The notes under the pieces: generated by a model
The model's input: only the letters and a program-made list of their open reading frames with translations
Database searches by the model: none
Told to the model about the DNA's origin: nothing
Assembly: GCA_000496475.1 (NCBI GenBank)
Contig: AYMW01000001.1
Span: 595,018-659,017, forward strand
Direction: 5' to 3'
From: Betaproteobacteria bacterium MOLA814
GTDB lineage: Bacteria > Pseudomonadota > Gammaproteobacteria > Burkholderiales > Burkholderiaceae_C
DNA: 64,000 bases
Part shown: positions 63,141 to 64,000 of the stretch, piece by piece
Layout: every line of letters begins with the position of its first letter
Position numbering within the stretch: position 1 is the first letter of the stretch
Made by a program: the position numbers and the translations under genes

Positions 63141-64000
63141 TCAACCGCCGATATAAGACATTTCAACTTTTTGAATCCCTGCAGTTGCTTCAGTGCGCAT
63201 CTCTGAATAGTGATCGTCACGCTGGCCCCACACCAAGCCAATGGCACCAGTGATGTCCTTGTCGCTGTAACCTGCACGCATGAGCGCGCGAAGATCATGG
63301 CCTGACTGTGCGAATAGGCAGGTGTACAACTTGCCATCGGTTGAGATGCGGGCACGTGTACAGGTGGCGCAAAACGCTTGCGTCACACTTGAAATGACGC
63401 CGATTTCTCCACTGCCATCCGCATAGGCCCAGCGCTGGGCGACTTCTCCTGTGTAATTGGACTGCACTTGTATAAGAGGCATCTCCGAGCTGATCATGCG
63501 GACAATGTCAGTCGACGACACCACATCGTTCATACGCCAGCCGTTGGACGAGCCAACGTCCATGAATTCAATGAAGCGAACGATGTGGCCGCTGCCCTTG
63601 AAATAGCGTGCCATTGCAACGACATCCTGGTCGTTAACGCCTTTTTTCACCACCATGTTGATCTTGATGGACGCAAAGCCTGCGTCGTGTGCGGCGTCAA
63701 TCCCCTTTAAAACATCGGTCACTGGATAATCCACGTCGTTCATGGCGCGAAATGTAGCCTCATCCAGAGAATCAAGCGACACCGTGACGCGGTTCAGGCC
63801 TGCAGCCTTGAGCGCATGGGCTTGCTTGGCCAACAGCGTGGCGTTGGTGGTGAGTGCAATGTCCAATGGACTGCCATCATGCGTCTTGATCAGAGCCAGC
63901 ATCCCAACCAATACATCGAGATGTTTGCGCAGCAGGGGTTCGCCACCAGTGAGGCGAATTTTCTCGACACCATGTCCAACGAACAGGCGTGTCATGCGTG
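63141..64000 (-). CDS. moaA: GTP 3',8-cyclase MoaA, C-terminal part (partial)
   Basis: MoaA is the radical-SAM enzyme that starts molybdenum cofactor synthesis from GTP. The N-terminal radical-SAM cysteine motif is beyond the window edge. Present are [41 protein letters not shown] and the second 4Fe-4S site with [11 protein letters not shown] and the downstream Cys in LYTCLF. The C-terminal GG needed for activity is intact (MSYIGG). The gap 62910-63140 between serA and moaA holds no recognised gene or RNA. Confidence 0.95.
   Translation of the reverse strand, partial: RMTRLFVGHGVEKIRLTGGEPLLRKHLDVLVGMLALIKTHDGSPLDIALTTNATLLAKQAHALKAAGLNRVTVSLDSLDEATFRAMNDVDYPVTDVLKGIDAAHDAGFASIKINMVVKKGVNDQDVVAMARYFKGSGHIVRFIEFMDVGSSNGWRMNDVVSSTDIVRMISSEMPLIQVQSNYTGEVAQRWAYADGSGEIGVISSVTQAFCATCTRARISTDGKLYTCLFAQSGHDLRALMRAGYSDKDITGAIGLVWGQRDDHYSEMRTEATAGIQKVEMSYIGG

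Overview
The window looks like a chromosomal segment of a betaproteobacterium of the order Burkholderiales, probably Comamonadaceae-like. The evidence is the kdsA-eno-ftsB block, long stretches of housekeeping genes with overlapping start and stop codons, and protein sequences of that type throughout. This placement is an inference from gene order and protein character. I saw no rRNA, tRNA, CRISPR array, insertion sequence or prophage.

Layout. Positions 1-9100 hold housekeeping genes: kdsA (partial), eno, ftsB, a NadR-like kinase, a HAD phosphatase, hslO, cdd, a gamma-carbonic anhydrase, a DUF455 protein, xerD and an AEC transporter. Positions 9200-11760 hold an Mla/MCE lipid-transport locus with permease, MCE protein and lipoprotein but no ATPase. 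Positions 11760-20560 carry queG, tsaE, amiC, mutL and miaA in the order known from E. coli, interrupted by a lipoprotein gene, a DedA gene and an MFS gene. Positions 20550-36860 contain an AttEFGH-like system whose ATPase (20554-21270) is 11.6 kb from its probable FtsX permease and AttH-like protein (32920-36856). Between them lie thiBPQ under a TPP riboswitch, murI, and an arginine/ornithine module: Lrp regulator, ornithine cyclodeaminase, arginase and an aotJQMOP-like importer. Positions 36890-45650 hold an ABC exporter, a tartrate/D-malate-type dehydrogenase, a DUF1330 protein, an MFS carrier, a GbsR-like regulator with cydAB, and a poorly coding stretch. Positions 45650-49830 hold a GntR-regulated Rieske oxygenase, reductase and class II aldolase-like operon with a perfect 18-bp palindrome upstream.

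The most notable region is 49963-59088. It encodes an NADH-dehydrogenase/SelD fusion (senC role), a SenB-type selenosugar synthase, a SenA-type selenoneine synthase and EgtD, which is the complete known gene set for making selenoneine. Directly next to it is a four-gene PhnDCE-like ABC importer that I infer brings in a selenium oxyanion. In the proposed route the importer supplies selenium, SelD makes selenophosphate, SenB makes a selenosugar, EgtD makes hercynine, and SenA joins the last two. An OsmC-YcaO fusion, serA and a partial moaA close the window.
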